From NCBI GenBank assembly GCA_964551035.1, contig CAZKBK010000025.1, positions 1 to 64,000 of the forward strand: DNA of 64,000 nucleotides, in the 5' to 3' direction. The notes under the pieces were generated by a model that had not been told where the DNA came from, made no database searches, and saw nothing but the letters and a program-made list of their open reading frames with translations. This DNA comes from Chryseosolibacter sp964551035 (GTDB taxonomy: Bacteria; Bacteroidota; Bacteroidia; Cytophagales; Cyclobacteriaceae). Both the position numbers and the translations under genes were made by a program. Position 1 is the stretch's first letter; the number at the start of each line of letters is the position of its first letter. Shown in pieces: positions 26,089 to 35,300 of the stretch.

Positions 26089-27792
26089 TCACAACCCCGC
26101 GACACCGCCGTCCGCTGCGCGCGAGTCGGCTGCGCCGGAGAGCAAGCCGGTCTCGGCATCAAAGAGAATGCCCATGGCCTGTCCCTGCAAGTTGTGCGAG
26201 AGTTCGTTCAGATGGTGACCTTTGGCTTCCAGCGCTTCCTGTGTGTCGGGAGACAGGGCGAATTTCTCGAACGTGATCCGGTCGGGGAGCCACTGGTGAT
26301 GGATGCGCGGGGCCTCGATGGCTTGCGCAACATTCATGTCGTGGTCCACCACGTTGAGGATCACTTGCAACACGGTGTTGATGATGGTCCTGCCACCGGG
26401 GGCGCCGATGACCAGGAGCAGTTTGCCGTCCTTCTCCACGATGGTGGGGGTCATGCTCGAGAGCATGCGTTTCCCGGGCTTGATCTGGTTGGGTGATGTT
26501 CCGATCTGTCCATCGTTTGTCGTCACGCCCGGCATCGCGTTGAAGTCGCCCATTTCGTCGTTGAGGAAGAAGCCCAGTCCGTCGGCGATGACTTGTGATC
26601 CATAGCTGTTCTCCAGCGTATAAGTCATCGACACGGCATTACCTTCTTTGTCGACCACAGAGAGGTGGGTGGTCGAATGGCCGTCGTAGAGTTGGCCGTA
26701 TTTTGAAGAGTCACTGGGTGAGGCCTGATCCATCTCAATGGATTCCCGCATGACATCGGCGTATTGCTGCGAAACAAGTTCGTCCACCGGCATGTCGGGG
26801 TTGAAGTCCGGGTCGCCGAGATGCTCGGCCCGGTTGGCGTAGGCGCGGCGCATGACTTCACTGAGGAGGTGATAGTAGTCTGCGGATTGATAGCCGATCT
26901 GCTTCAGGTCATAGCCTTCGAGCATGTTTAGCATCTGCGCGAGCGTCAGGCCTCCGCTGCTCGGTGGCGGCATGCTGTAGACTTTGTGCCCGCGGTAGGT
27001 GAACGAAATGGGTTGGCGTTCCACCGCCTCATATTTGGCAAGGTCCTCCTCGGTGATGATACCACCGTTCGCTTTCATGAACGCCGCGAGTTTCTTTGCT
27101 ACCTCGCCTTTGTAGAATCCATCATGGCCGTCCTTCTTGATCGCGGTAAGCGTGTTGGCCAGGTCGGGCTGTTTCCATACCTCACCGGGTTCATAAAAGT
27201 CGGTGCCGTTCTTATACATGACCTTCATCGTGGACGGGTACTTTTCCCACGTTCTCCTTCGGTTTTTGAACTGCCGGTGGAGTGCCCATGAAACGGGAAT
27301 GCCTTTGCGCGCGAGGTCGATCGCGGGCTGGACGAGTTTTCCCCACTCCAGGCGTCCGAGGCGTTGGTGAGCGAGGTGAAGGCCTGCGACCGTGCCGGGC
27401 ACCCCTACCGACATCACGCCGCGGTGGTTGAGGCCCTGGATAATTTTCCCCGCTTCGTCGAGATACATCGTGGGCGATGCGGCGAGCGGTGCTTTCTCGC
27501 GGAAGTCGAAAGTGGTGGCTTTCCCGTCGTGTGTCCGGTAGACAATAAAACCACCGCCGCCCAGGTTTCCGGCCGCCGGCCAGGTCACCGCAAGGGCGAA
27601 AGCAGTAGCCACGGCCGCGTCAACCGCATTGCCGCCCTGCTTGATAATATCACGTCCGATTTCCGATGCAATGGTGGACGCGGAAACCACCATCGCCTCT
27701 TTGGCATACACGGGAATCCGACCGCCTGTGGGCGTGAACGCCACCATCGGCAGGCAAGTCAGCAGTAGGAGTAAACTCAGTTTTTGTTTCAT
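26089..27792 (-). CDS. ggt: gamma-glutamyltranspeptidase
   Basis: A 567-residue exported N-terminal nucleophile hydrolase. A signal peptide precedes AMVVSASTIASEIGRDIIKQ and GGNAVDAAVATAFAL. The autocleavage and nucleophile threonine is Thr374 at the start of TTHLSVVDKEGNAVSMT. Substrate-pocket motifs are YGSQVIADGLGFFLNDEM, GKRMLSSMTPTIVEKDGK and GAPGGRTIINTVLQV. It hydrolyses or transfers the gamma-glutamyl group of glutathione and related peptides in the periplasm. Length and motif order are normal. The start agrees with the signal peptide. Confidence 0.95.
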   Translation of the reverse strand: MKQKLSLLLLLTCLPMVAFTPTGGRIPVYAKEAMVVSASTIASEIGRDIIKQGGNAVDAAVATAFALAVTWPAAGNLGGGGFIVYRTHDGKATTFDFREKAPLAASPTMYLDEAGKIIQGLNHRGVMSVGVPGTVAGLHLAHQRLGRLEWGKLVQPAIDLARKGIPVSWALHRQFKNRRRTWEKYPSTMKVMYKNGTDFYEPGEVWKQPDLANTLTAIKKDGHDGFYKGEVAKKLAAFMKANGGIITEEDLAKYEAVERQPISFTYRGHKVYSMPPPSSGGLTLAQMLNMLEGYDLKQIGYQSADYYHLLSEVMRRAYANRAEHLGDPDFNPDMPVDELVSQQYADVMRESIEMDQASPSDSSKYGQLYDGHSTTHLSVVDKEGNAVSMTYTLENSYGSQVIADGLGFFLNDEMGDFNAMPGVTTNDGQIGTSPNQIKPGKRMLSSMTPTIVEKDGKLLLVIGAPGGRTIINTVLQVILNVVDHDMNVAQAIEAPRIHHQWLPDRITFEKFALSPDTQEALEAKGHHLNELSHNLQGQAMGILFDAETGLLSGAADSRAADGGVAGL

Positions 27793-27915
27793 GGCAGTGA
27801 AATGTGGCGCTAAAAATACGAATCAATTCCCAATACGGAAATCACACACCAGGCTAAAATGAAAAAGATATGATCGTTTGAACCATGTCTTTTTTCGCAC
27901 ACGCACATCGTGTGA

Positions 27916-28485
27916 TTAGCGACGCGTGTATTCGCGCGCGTTCGCGTGGTATTCCTCGAAGATGAGGGCCACTGCCTCATGAATGGTGCGCTTTTCTTTG
28001 ATGAATTCATCCTTCTCGATCAGGCCGGAGGCAAACCCGTGCCACACCATCGCGCCTTCCTCGCGGTCTACCAGCGAGATCAGCAACGTTCCGGCTTCGA
28101 CGTCGTAGGTGGTGGTGTCCGAGATGAGCCGGTACTCCTCGTCGCCGAAATATCCGGTTCCATAACCTTCATAGCCCTTGATCTGGACGGGTTCGTCGAA
28201 AACGCGGAAGCTCACGACCAGATCGGGTTCAGTAGGGTCCTGCTCGTAACCGAGGCCCAACAATTCCGCTTCCACGGCATCGCGTATCTGTGATTTCAGT
28301 ACCAGGTCATCGAGAAAGTAGTGGCCTTCATCCAGTTTGCTGTCGATCTGGGAACTCCAGTGGAACGTTTTGTATTGGCTGAAGTCGTGATTGAGCCGCT
28401 TGTCGGCGGCCACGGTGATCTCCTGGGCTGCGGCAATGCCGTAGCTGGCCAAAAAGATCGCGATAAAGAAATATGTTGCTTTCAT
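27916..28485 (-). CDS. DUF4136 domain exported protein
   Basis: A 189-residue protein with a signal peptide ending GIAAAQ and a DUF4136 body: DFSQYKTFHWSSQ, SQIRDAVEAELLGLGYEQ, PDLVVSFRVFDEP, ISDTTTYDVEAGTLLISLVD, MVWHGFASGL. DUF4136 proteins are envelope proteins of unknown function common in this phylum. It lies between ggt and the PfpI gene on the same strand, with 61 bp to the latter. Confidence 0.85.
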   Translation of the reverse strand: MKATYFFIAIFLASYGIAAAQEITVAADKRLNHDFSQYKTFHWSSQIDSKLDEGHYFLDDLVLKSQIRDAVEAELLGLGYEQDPTEPDLVVSFRVFDEPVQIKGYEGYGTGYFGDEEYRLISDTTTYDVEAGTLLISLVDREEGAMVWHGFASGLIEKDEFIKEKRTIHEAVALIFEEYHANAREYTRR

Positions 28486-28546
28486 AGTCGTCTTTGTTTA
28501 CGTTTTTGCATTGGTGATCCTTCAGGTACAATGCGTTTCCTGTAGG

Positions 28547-29095
28547 TCAGGCGTGAATACCTTCCGCCATTTCTTCCAGCATTTTTTTGTTAAACGCCGG
28601 TAAGTCCCTGGGTGATCGGCTGGTGACCAGTCCATTGTCGACGACCACTTCCTTATCCACCCATTCGGCGCCCGCGTTGATCAGGTCGGTGCGCAGCGAC
28701 GGATAGGAGGTAAGAGTTCTGCCGTTGAGCATGCCTGTTTCGATGAGGGTCTGTGGTGCGTGGCAAATGGCGGCGATGGGCTTGCCGCTTTCAAGGAAAT
28801 GTTTGATGAATGCGATCGCCTGTTGATTTTGTCGCAGGTCGTCCGGATTCATCACACCACCGGGAAGCATCAGGGCGTCGTAATTTTCGGGGCTTGCTTC
28901 GTCGAGGGGCTTATCGACTTTTACCCGTATTCCCCAGTTGTCCTTGTCCCATGCGCGCACTTCATCGTGCTGCGGCGAGACGACGTCGACGTTTACGCCC
29001 GCTTCCTGCAGGGCCTCGCGCGGACTGGTGAGTTCTATTTGTTCAAAACCGTTTTCCGTGAGAATAGCGACGCTAAGGTCTTTCAGTTGTGCCAT
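28547..29095 (-). CDS. DJ-1/PfpI family protein
   Basis: A 182-residue cytosolic protein of the DJ-1/PfpI superfamily. The nucleophile elbow with the catalytic Cys is AAICHAPQTLIETG (about residue 104), the glutamate is in the early LTSPREAL segment, and DYDALMLPGGVMNPDDL-like sequence (here NYDALMLPGGVMNPDDL) is typical of the YhbO/PfpI group. Members act as glyoxalase-III or stress-protective deglycase-type enzymes; the exact activity is disputed in the field and cannot be decided here. Confidence 0.92.
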   Translation of the reverse strand: MAQLKDLSVAILTENGFEQIELTSPREALQEAGVNVDVVSPQHDEVRAWDKDNWGIRVKVDKPLDEASPENYDALMLPGGVMNPDDLRQNQQAIAFIKHFLESGKPIAAICHAPQTLIETGMLNGRTLTSYPSLRTDLINAGAEWVDKEVVVDNGLVTSRSPRDLPAFNKKMLEEMAEGIHA

Positions 29096-29225
29096 AAGGT
29101 TCGTTCATTTAATTTCCAAAGGTCTCAAAACGCTAAAAATGCGTGCCCCTGGGAAGCGGCGGGCGATCTCAAACCGCCCGCCGGGCCGCAGGTATCGCCC
29201 GGGTGGCTGGTGTTTCGGCTAGCCA

Positions 29226-29256
29226 TTGGGTGATTTCCCGTAAGATTGTATTTTTG
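29226..29256 (+). promoter_or_regulatory. Bacteroidota-type promoter of trxA
   Basis: TTG at 29226-29228 is followed after 20 bp by TATTTTTG at 29249-29256, an exact match to TAnnTTTG. It lies about 47 bp upstream of the trxA start, leaving a leader of roughly 40 nt. Confidence 0.6.
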
Positions 29257-29303
29257 CGGCCTTGGTTGGCGTGTTTTTGGTGTATCGATTTTAAACACAG
29301 ACT

Positions 29304-29624
29304 ATGGCAAAGGCGTCTTTTTCAGAGCTCATCAATAGCGACAGGCCGACATTGGTCGACTTTTACGCGGAATGGTGCGGACCCTGCAAGATGATGAAGC
29401 CTGTTCTTGAACAGCTTAAGAACGAAGTCGGTGACAAAGCGCGAATCATTAAGATCGACGTCGATAAGAATCCCGAGCTGGCCAATCTCTTCAAGATTCG
29501 CGGTGTGCCGACGATGGCGTTGTTCAGGAAGGGCGAGCTTAAATGGATGCAGGCAGGGGCGGTTCCGGCCGCTCAGTTGCACGCCGTTATCGATCAGTAC
29601 GCGCGGGAGCCCGTGAACCCCTGA
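29304..29624 (+). CDS. trxA: thioredoxin
   Basis: A 106-residue cytosolic thioredoxin without signal peptide. The active site is AEWCGPCKMM (Cys-Gly-Pro-Cys) near residue 24, followed by KIDVDKNPELANLFKIRGVP with the cis-Pro and GELKWMQAGAVP. It reduces protein disulfides with electrons from thioredoxin reductase, which is not in this window. The gene has its own promoter-like sequence upstream and abuts the convergent gene at 29625. Confidence 0.95.
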   Translation: MAKASFSELINSDRPTLVDFYAEWCGPCKMMKPVLEQLKNEVGDKARIIKIDVDKNPELANLFKIRGVPTMALFRKGELKWMQAGAVPAAQLHAVIDQYAREPVNP

Positions 29625-29960
29625 TTACGAATAAAGGTAGCGTTTGAACAGGAAGTCCAATTCCTGGTGAAAAAGCGGTTCATTGTGTTCAACCACGGCG
29701 GCGCTGTCGGTCATCCTGATCTGCGTGATGAGGGGTTCGTAATGGTTGACGTTCACCGGCGATATCAACAATTCCTTGAGGTCTTTCCTGATAAACTCGA
29801 CTTTTGTGTCGGACAGGTCCCGCACACCAAAACGCCCGGATACGTACTCCCTGAGGTGCCTTTCATCCAGAAAATCCTTGATGAGATCGTTGCGTAGCTT
29901 TCTGATCAGGTCCGTTATCCCTTCGTCCGTCCATTGTGTTTTTACCGAGTTCACTTCCAT
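29625..29960 (-). CDS. hypothetical protein
   Basis: A 111-residue soluble, mainly helical protein (WTDEGITDLIRKLRNDLIKD, EFIRKDLKELLI, QELDFLFKRYLYS). I do not recognise a family. The start at 29960 is favoured, although an upstream in-frame ATG would add 17 residues. Its stop codon touches that of trxA, so the two genes are convergent with no spacer. Confidence 0.6.
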   Translation of the reverse strand: MEVNSVKTQWTDEGITDLIRKLRNDLIKDFLDERHLREYVSGRFGVRDLSDTKVEFIRKDLKELLISPVNVNHYEPLITQIRMTDSAAVVEHNEPLFHQELDFLFKRYLYS

Positions 29961-30164
29961 ATTCGCAAAGTGCGCCTGTTGACTGACAACCGCTGTCATC
30001 CATCCCATCAATATTGTGCCATATCCCCGCGCAACGGGTCCGGGACTTTAGACGTTTATTAATGTTCGCTCGCCAAAAAGAAGAATTCCTAAAATCGGGT
30101 GAGGCTTTGTTAAAAGTTTGTTAATCGCTTGAAGCACGGCGTTAAAACATCTAAAATCGTAGTG

Positions 30165-30992
30165 ATGGAAAGATCGTTTCTCGAACGTTTATATCATGCG
30201 CACGCTTCGCGTCCGCCCTGTCCGGCGTCGGCGGATGTATCGACCTTCTTCGGTGAACTCCTGGGCCTGTTGTTTCCTGGTTTCGGAAGATTTTCCCTGA
30301 CCTCCGTAGATGCATTGAATGAACGTTTTGTCGTTCTCCGCCAATTGCTGTTGCAGATGGTGGGACAGCCCGGATGTGAAGCCGGGTTAGCCAGCCGCAT
30401 CGTTGACGATTTCTTCAATGCGCTGCCGTCGTTGCATGCGGCCGTCGAAGAAGACGTTACAGCCATGTTTGAAGGAGACCCTGCGGCCAAAAGCCGGCGT
30501 GAGGTGACGGCTACTTATCCTGGCTTCTTTGCCATTGCCGCTTACCGCGTGGCACACAAGCTGCACGAGCTTGGCGTGGACGAACTGCCGCGGATGATCA
30601 CCGAGCACGCGCACAGTCGGACCGGTATCGACATTCACCCGGCCGCGAAGATCGGTGCCCACTTCTGCATCGACCACGGCACGGGAATCGTCATTGGCGA
30701 AACGTCCGTGATCGGAAGGCGCGTCAAAATATACCAGGGGGTTACCATCGGCGCCATGAGCGTGAATAAGGAGGACGCTTTGAAAAAAAGACATCCCACC
30801 CTTGAAGACAACGTCGTCGTTTATGCGGGGGCGACCATCCTCGGGGGCAACACCGTGATCGGCCATGATAGCGTTATCGGGGGAAACGTCTGGCTAACGA
30901 GCAGTGTACCCCCGAATTCCCGAATTTACTATCAATCCAGAATGTACAATGGCGAAAGTGGTGAAACCGATATCGTTGTCTTTAGCTCTTAG
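30165..30992 (+). CDS. cysE: serine O-acetyltransferase
   Basis: A 275-residue CysE/EpsC-type enzyme that acetylates L-serine to O-acetylserine. The N-terminal helical domain is followed by the left-handed beta-helix: PGFFAIAAYRVAHKLHELGV, ARTG-like HSRTGIDIHPAAKIGAHFCI, DHGTGIVIGETSVIGRRVKI, QGVTIGAMS, and GATILGGNTVIGHDSVIGGN. The catalytic His is in DHGTG. The start at 30165 is chosen because upstream codons show no conservation. The stop codon lies inside a heptamer repeat block (see 30982-31087). Cysteine synthase follows 98 bp downstream. Confidence 0.93.
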   Translation: MERSFLERLYHAHASRPPCPASADVSTFFGELLGLLFPGFGRFSLTSVDALNERFVVLRQLLLQMVGQPGCEAGLASRIVDDFFNALPSLHAAVEEDVTAMFEGDPAAKSRREVTATYPGFFAIAAYRVAHKLHELGVDELPRMITEHAHSRTGIDIHPAAKIGAHFCIDHGTGIVIGETSVIGRRVKIYQGVTIGAMSVNKEDALKKRHPTLEDNVVVYAGATILGGNTVIGHDSVIGGNVWLTSSVPPNSRIYYQSRMYNGESGETDIVVFSS

Positions 30993-31087
30993 CGCTCAGC
31001 TCTCTGCTCTTTGCTCTCTGCTCTCTGCTCTCTGCTCTTAGCTCTCTGCTCTTTGCTCTTAACTCTTAGCTCTTTGCTCTTAACTCC
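30982..31087 (+). repeat. degenerate heptamer repeat filling the cysE-cysM gap
   Basis: About fifteen units of CTCTCTG, CTCTTTG, CTCTTAG and CTCTTAA type run from the last codons of cysE through its stop to just before the cysM start at 31091. This strand is almost pure pyrimidine-rich C/T/G in the block. Confidence 0.9.
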
Positions 31088-31090
31088 ATC

Positions 31091-31969
31091 ATGAATCTGA
31101 TCGACCTCATAGGAAACACCCGCCTCGCCGAACTCAGGCGAATTCCCGTTAATCCGAACGTGCGCATCTTCGGGAAACTCGAGGGTGATAATCCGGGAGG
31201 CAGTGTCAAGGATCGCGCGGCGCTGGGGATGATCCGGGGAGCCCTTGATCGTGGTGACATCAAGCCCGGCGACAACCTCATCGAAGCCACCAGTGGAAAC
31301 ACCGGAATCGCGCTCGCGATGATTGCCCGGTTAATGGACGTGAAGATGACGCTGGTGATGCCGGACAATTCCACGCGCGAACGGGTACTCGCCATGGAAG
31401 CGTACGGCGCAACGGTGTTGCTCACGCCGGCGGCGAAAACGATCGAGTATTCCCGGGAGCTGGCGGAGGAAATGTCCCGCAGCGAGGGGTATTTCATGCT
31501 TAACCAGTTTGAGAACGCGGACAATTATCTGATGCACTATCGAACCACGGGGCCGGAAATCTGGAACGATACGGAGGGTAACATTACCCATTTCGTTTCG
31601 GCAATGGGAACGACGGGTACCATCATGGGCGTGTCCCGTTTTTTGAAGGAGAAGAATGCTGTCGTTCAGATTGTGGGAACGCAGCCGGCTGAAGGGGCAT
31701 CCATTCCCGGCATCAGGAGATGGTCGCCGGAATATGTGCCGAAGATTTTTGATCCCCAGCGCGTGGACAGGATCGTTGAAGTCAGCGAAAGCGATGCCCG
31801 CGATTGTACAAAGCGCCTCGCGCGGGACGAAGGGATTCTTGCGGGCATGAGCAGCGGCGGAGCATTAAGCGCCGCTATTAAAGTCGCCGAAGCCCTTTCG
31901 TCCGGGACCATCGTATTTATCATCTGCGACCGGGGCGACCGGTATCTCAGTTCCGACCTCTTCACCTAG
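31091..31969 (+). CDS. cysM: cysteine synthase B
   Basis: A 292-residue PLP enzyme that joins O-acetylserine with sulfide to make cysteine. The PLP lysine is Lys40 in NPGGSVKDRAA; phosphate-binding and substrate loops are EATSGNTGIALAMIA (about 60-74) and GTTGTIMGVSRFLKE (about 175); a late SSGGALSAA is present. Length and absence of the extended C-terminal domain fit the CysM branch. It follows cysE, giving a two-step cysteine unit. Confidence 0.94.
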   Translation: MNLIDLIGNTRLAELRRIPVNPNVRIFGKLEGDNPGGSVKDRAALGMIRGALDRGDIKPGDNLIEATSGNTGIALAMIARLMDVKMTLVMPDNSTRERVLAMEAYGATVLLTPAAKTIEYSRELAEEMSRSEGYFMLNQFENADNYLMHYRTTGPEIWNDTEGNITHFVSAMGTTGTIMGVSRFLKEKNAVVQIVGTQPAEGASIPGIRRWSPEYVPKIFDPQRVDRIVEVSESDARDCTKRLARDEGILAGMSSGGALSAAIKVAEALSSGTIVFIICDRGDRYLSSDLFT

Positions 31970-32034
31970 ACCTCGTTTCCTGCGCAGCAGCCTGGTGGAT
32001 TGATATTTTTACCGCCCCTGGTAAAAATGTGTCC

Positions 32035-33138
32035 ATGAAGGAGATCTTCCTTAGGTTCAATCAGTACCTGCTCTTTTCCGTTCTCCTGGTGATCGCGCTG
32101 TACTACGGCAGGCCCATCCTCATCCCTGTAATTTTCGCGGCGATGCTTGCCATGCTCATGGCCCCCATTTGCCGAAAAGTCGATGGTTGGGGCGCACACC
32201 GGGCAATATCGTGCCTGGTTTGCATTTTGATCCTCGCCGCCTTTATCGCCGGTGTGGGCGCGGTTATCGGCGCGCAGGTGGCGGCATTCGCCAGGGATTT
32301 TGACAAGATCAAACAGAAAGGGACGGAGGTGGTCAACCGCGCCCAGTCGTTCATCGAGGAGAAGTTAGGGGTCTCGCCGGAGGAGCAGAAGACGATGATC
32401 AAGAAGCAAGCCGACGGTTCAGGTGGGAAAGCCGGGAATGTCGCCGCAAAGGTCCTGACGGTAATCGCTTCGATGGTAGCCGGAATAGCGCTGACGCTGG
32501 TTTTTACATTCCTGTTTCTATTCAGCAAAGAAAAATACGAGAAGTTCTTCCTCAGGCTCTACGGCGACGAGGACGAATCCCGCGTGAAAGATGTCGTGGG
32601 ACAGATCAGCCATGTCTCCCAGCAGTATCTAACCGGAAAGGTGATGTCGATTACCATCATCGCCATCCTCTATTCGATTGGTCTGGCGGTTGCCGGGGTC
32701 AAGAACGCCATCCTGCTCGCCTGCATAGCTGCGTTACTGACGCTGATACCCTATGTGGGCACGGTACTGGGCGGCACCATTCCTGTGCTCATGGCCCTGG
32801 TAACGGCCGATTCATATCAGACTGCGCTCTATGCCGCATTGGTGATGTTTATCATTCAGACCATCGACAACTATTTCATAGAACCCAATGTCGTCGGCGG
32901 GGAAGTGAACCTCAGTGCCATTGTCTCCATACTCAGCATCATGGTGGGAGGGCTCGTGTGGGGTGTGGCAGGGATGATACTGTTTCTGCCCATGGCGGGA
33001 ATTGTCAAGATCATCTGCGATCACATCAAGCCCTTGAAACCATTCGGGTATTTGATCGGAGACCCTTCCGGAAAAAAGGCCTCAAAAGTGAGCGAATGGA
33101 TCAGGGGAAAATTCAACGCGATCACACATAGGAAGTGA
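32035..33138 (+). CDS. AI-2E family transporter
   Basis: A 367-residue membrane protein of the AI-2E (formerly PerM/UPF0118) family with about eight hydrophobic segments. Typical signatures are YYGRPILIPVIFAAMLAML near the N terminus, a central soluble region (residues about 85-150), LAVAGVKNAILLACIAALLT, LIPYVGTVLGGTIPVLMAL and DNYFIEPNVVGGEVNLSAI. Substrates in this family are varied (autoinducer export, Na+/H+ exchange), so none is assigned. An in-frame GTG at 32029 is an alternative start. Confidence 0.92.
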   Translation: MKEIFLRFNQYLLFSVLLVIALYYGRPILIPVIFAAMLAMLMAPICRKVDGWGAHRAISCLVCILILAAFIAGVGAVIGAQVAAFARDFDKIKQKGTEVVNRAQSFIEEKLGVSPEEQKTMIKKQADGSGGKAGNVAAKVLTVIASMVAGIALTLVFTFLFLFSKEKYEKFFLRLYGDEDESRVKDVVGQISHVSQQYLTGKVMSITIIAILYSIGLAVAGVKNAILLACIAALLTLIPYVGTVLGGTIPVLMALVTADSYQTALYAALVMFIIQTIDNYFIEPNVVGGEVNLSAIVSILSIMVGGLVWGVAGMILFLPMAGIVKIICDHIKPLKPFGYLIGDPSGKKASKVSEWIRGKFNAITHRK

Positions 33139-33857
33139 TTTATTGACGGCCGACCGGTATCGATGAAAGGTTGACAGACCTCTGTTACCGGTTATAGAAA
33201 TAATGACCTTGAAATCTGCAAATGTTACATCACTGATCCTGTAGAAAGACAACTACACCTTTTGCCGGCGGGCGGCGGTGTTGTGAACGCGTCACCGGGG
33301 CATCATGAGCGGTCGCCCTTTGCGGTGCCGCAGAATTGCCGGTTCGACTGCGCGCAAATGTTCTTTCCAGGAGCAAACGGCAATATCGATTTTAAGTCGG
33401 ATGCGTGTGCGCCCCGTTACTACATTTTCTTACGCATGAAACCATTGCGCGGAATTGTATGGATACCTTTCCCTTGCGTCCTGCATCTTTGTATCGATAA
33501 ACGAATGGAGAACAGAAGTTTTGATCATCGGATGGGTGGTCCTCCGTAAAGAAAGATTTTTTTGAACCCCGTTATGCTGTTTTGATTTTTTGCAGCGTTC
33601 TTTCTTTATGAAGTTTTTGAGTTTGTCCGGTTCAACTGGGTTTTTACCTGCCTTGATGAGCTGAGATATTTATCTAACCGGAGGTTGATGGTGGTGGCTG
33701 CTCAGGGAATGTGCTGAATTTTTTGCGGCTACCTTCCGGTTATTGAAAAGGAACCTGAAGTGTTGTGTTGTGTTGATCGGTTAAGATCAGGTTTATTGGT
33801 TTGCAGGAAACCCGTTTGATCGTCCTCAAGGGGAGGAAGGTCGGCGGGTTTTCGCTT
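33139..33857. other. 719-bp stretch without a recognisable gene
   Basis: No convincing coding frame is seen. The right half (about 33540-33830) is visibly richer in T than its surroundings, with runs such as GATTTTTTTG, and contains a CCGGTT (near 33638) and AACCGG (near 33676) pair that could close a stem. A 14-codon frame beginning ATGGAGAACAGAAG at 33505 is too short to judge. Confidence 0.5.
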
Positions 33858-34334
33858 TCAGGCCGTTATCCGAAACAGTTCTTTTGCCCTTTGGATAAAG
33901 GGCGCCTGTTCCGCGATGATATGGCTGCATGCGTCGTCGAAGTTCCACCACGCCGCCTTGTCCTGTTCGGGAAACTCCTGGTACCGGCCCGATTGCGGAG
34001 GCCATTCGAGCTTGAACGTGTTGCACTGTATTCCAGTGGTCGGGTCCCAATCTCCGAGAAATGCCCACGCGTGGACGACTTTTCCAGACTTTTGGCGGAC
34101 CGTGCCAACGGAGTGAAATGGCGGTGTCGGGTGTATCCCGGTCTCCTCTATGAATTCGCGTTGGGCCGTTGACAGGATATCCTCGCCACCATGCTCGGGT
34201 AGGCCTTTCGGGATGCTCCATGCGCCGAGATCTTTGTTCCGGAAGTAGGGGCCACCGGGATGTACGAGGAAGAATTGCAACGCATGGTTGTGCTTGCGGC
34301 ACATCAGCAGCCCCGCCGAGGTGTTTTGTGTCAT
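33858..34334 (-). CDS. Nudix hydrolase
   Basis: A 158-residue Nudix protein. The Nudix box GLPEHGGEDILSTAQREFIE plus ETGI begins near residue 44; the catalytic REFIEETG core is intact, but six residues rather than the canonical five separate the first Gly from the first Glu. Family members hydrolyse nucleoside diphosphates linked to other moieties. An SAGLLMCRKHNHALQFFLVH start and late AAWWNFDDA resemble the Ap4A/NTP pyrophosphohydrolase-like group. It is divergent from the FMN reductase gene by 62 bp. Confidence 0.9.
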   Translation of the reverse strand: MTQNTSAGLLMCRKHNHALQFFLVHPGGPYFRNKDLGAWSIPKGLPEHGGEDILSTAQREFIEETGIHPTPPFHSVGTVRQKSGKVVHAWAFLGDWDPTTGIQCNTFKLEWPPQSGRYQEFPEQDKAAWWNFDDACSHIIAEQAPFIQRAKELFRITA

Positions 34335-34396
34335 GGTGATCGAAACCTGTTTGACATGTAATTTATATATTAGGCGTCTGATTCAATAAACGAACC

Positions 34397-34954
34397 ATGC
34401 CGCACATTGCTGTTATCGCCGCCAGCGTCAGAACCGGCCGCCAAAGCTACCGGGTAGCTGCTTTTTTTGAGAACTATATTAAAGAAAATGGACTCGGCAG
34501 CGCGGAGATCCTCGATCTTCACAAGTACAACTTCCCGCTTTTTGACGAAAGGCTGAAATATCAGCCTGATCCCGCGGACGGCGTGCTGGATTTTGCCGGG
34601 CGGATCAGCAATGCCGACGGGATTGTCATCGTGACGCCGGAATACAACGGCGGCTATCCCGCAAGCCTCAAGAACGCAATCGACCTCCTCTACCAGGAGT
34701 GGTATAAGAAACCCGTGGGCATCGCCACCGTGTCCGACGGTGTCTTTGGCGGATCGCAGGTGATCATGTCGCTGCAATTTACGTTGTGGAAGATGCGGGC
34801 ATGGACGATTCCCGCGATGTTTCCCGTACCGAATGTTGATAAAAGCTTCGACGCAGACGGGCGCCTGTTGAATGAAGGCCTTGCGAAGCGCGCTGCCGGT
34901 TTCATCCGGGAACTGCTGTGGTGCATTGAAGCGGGGAAGCGAATGGCAAAATAG
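34397..34954 (+). CDS. NADPH-dependent FMN reductase
   Basis: A 185-residue flavodoxin-like reductase. The FMN phosphate loop is ASVRTGRQSYRVAAFF near residue 9, followed by VTPEYNGGYPASLKNAIDLL (about 76-95) and KKPVGIATVSDGVFGGSQVI. Enzymes of this family reduce FMN, quinones or azo compounds with NAD(P)H. The physiological substrate is not evident. The gene is divergent from the Nudix gene. Confidence 0.92.
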   Translation: MPHIAVIAASVRTGRQSYRVAAFFENYIKENGLGSAEILDLHKYNFPLFDERLKYQPDPADGVLDFAGRISNADGIVIVTPEYNGGYPASLKNAIDLLYQEWYKKPVGIATVSDGVFGGSQVIMSLQFTLWKMRAWTIPAMFPVPNVDKSFDADGRLLNEGLAKRAAGFIRELLWCIEAGKRMAK

Positions 34955-35300
34955 CGTATATCTATACCGTTGTAACAGCCCGCCGGCCATGGATCCATAC
35001 AAGCGGTCGCGACAACCACCGCCCAAATCTGCGGGTCTTCGAACCCATAGTAGTTTTGTCTCCTCCGCCAACGCGGTTCGCGCAAGTTGGCGTTTCTTGC
35101 AGCCGTTAAGTATGAAGGATTTGTGACGGTGGTCATTCACTTTGCGAATGACATTCAGACTGAACCGACAATCGTGCCCGCGTCTTGCGCATTTTTTTTA
35201 ACACGTTGTCTTCAGTAGCTAAAGAACTTTTTTAACTAACCATGCCCCTACCTGAAGTTGACTGCCAGACAGTCGGCCGGGGTTGAATTACGGAAAATCA
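34955..35300. other. 346-bp gap without a recognisable gene
   Basis: No plausible gene or RNA is seen. A T-run (TTTTTTTTAA near 35193) and the AT-rich stretch before the esterase start probably contain the promoter of the following gene, but I cannot place a consensus box. Confidence 0.4.

Noticed and set aside
33262..33549. A 95-codon open frame in the long gap
   Set aside because: The translation is rich in Cys, Pro and Arg without pattern, and codon use differs from neighbouring genes.
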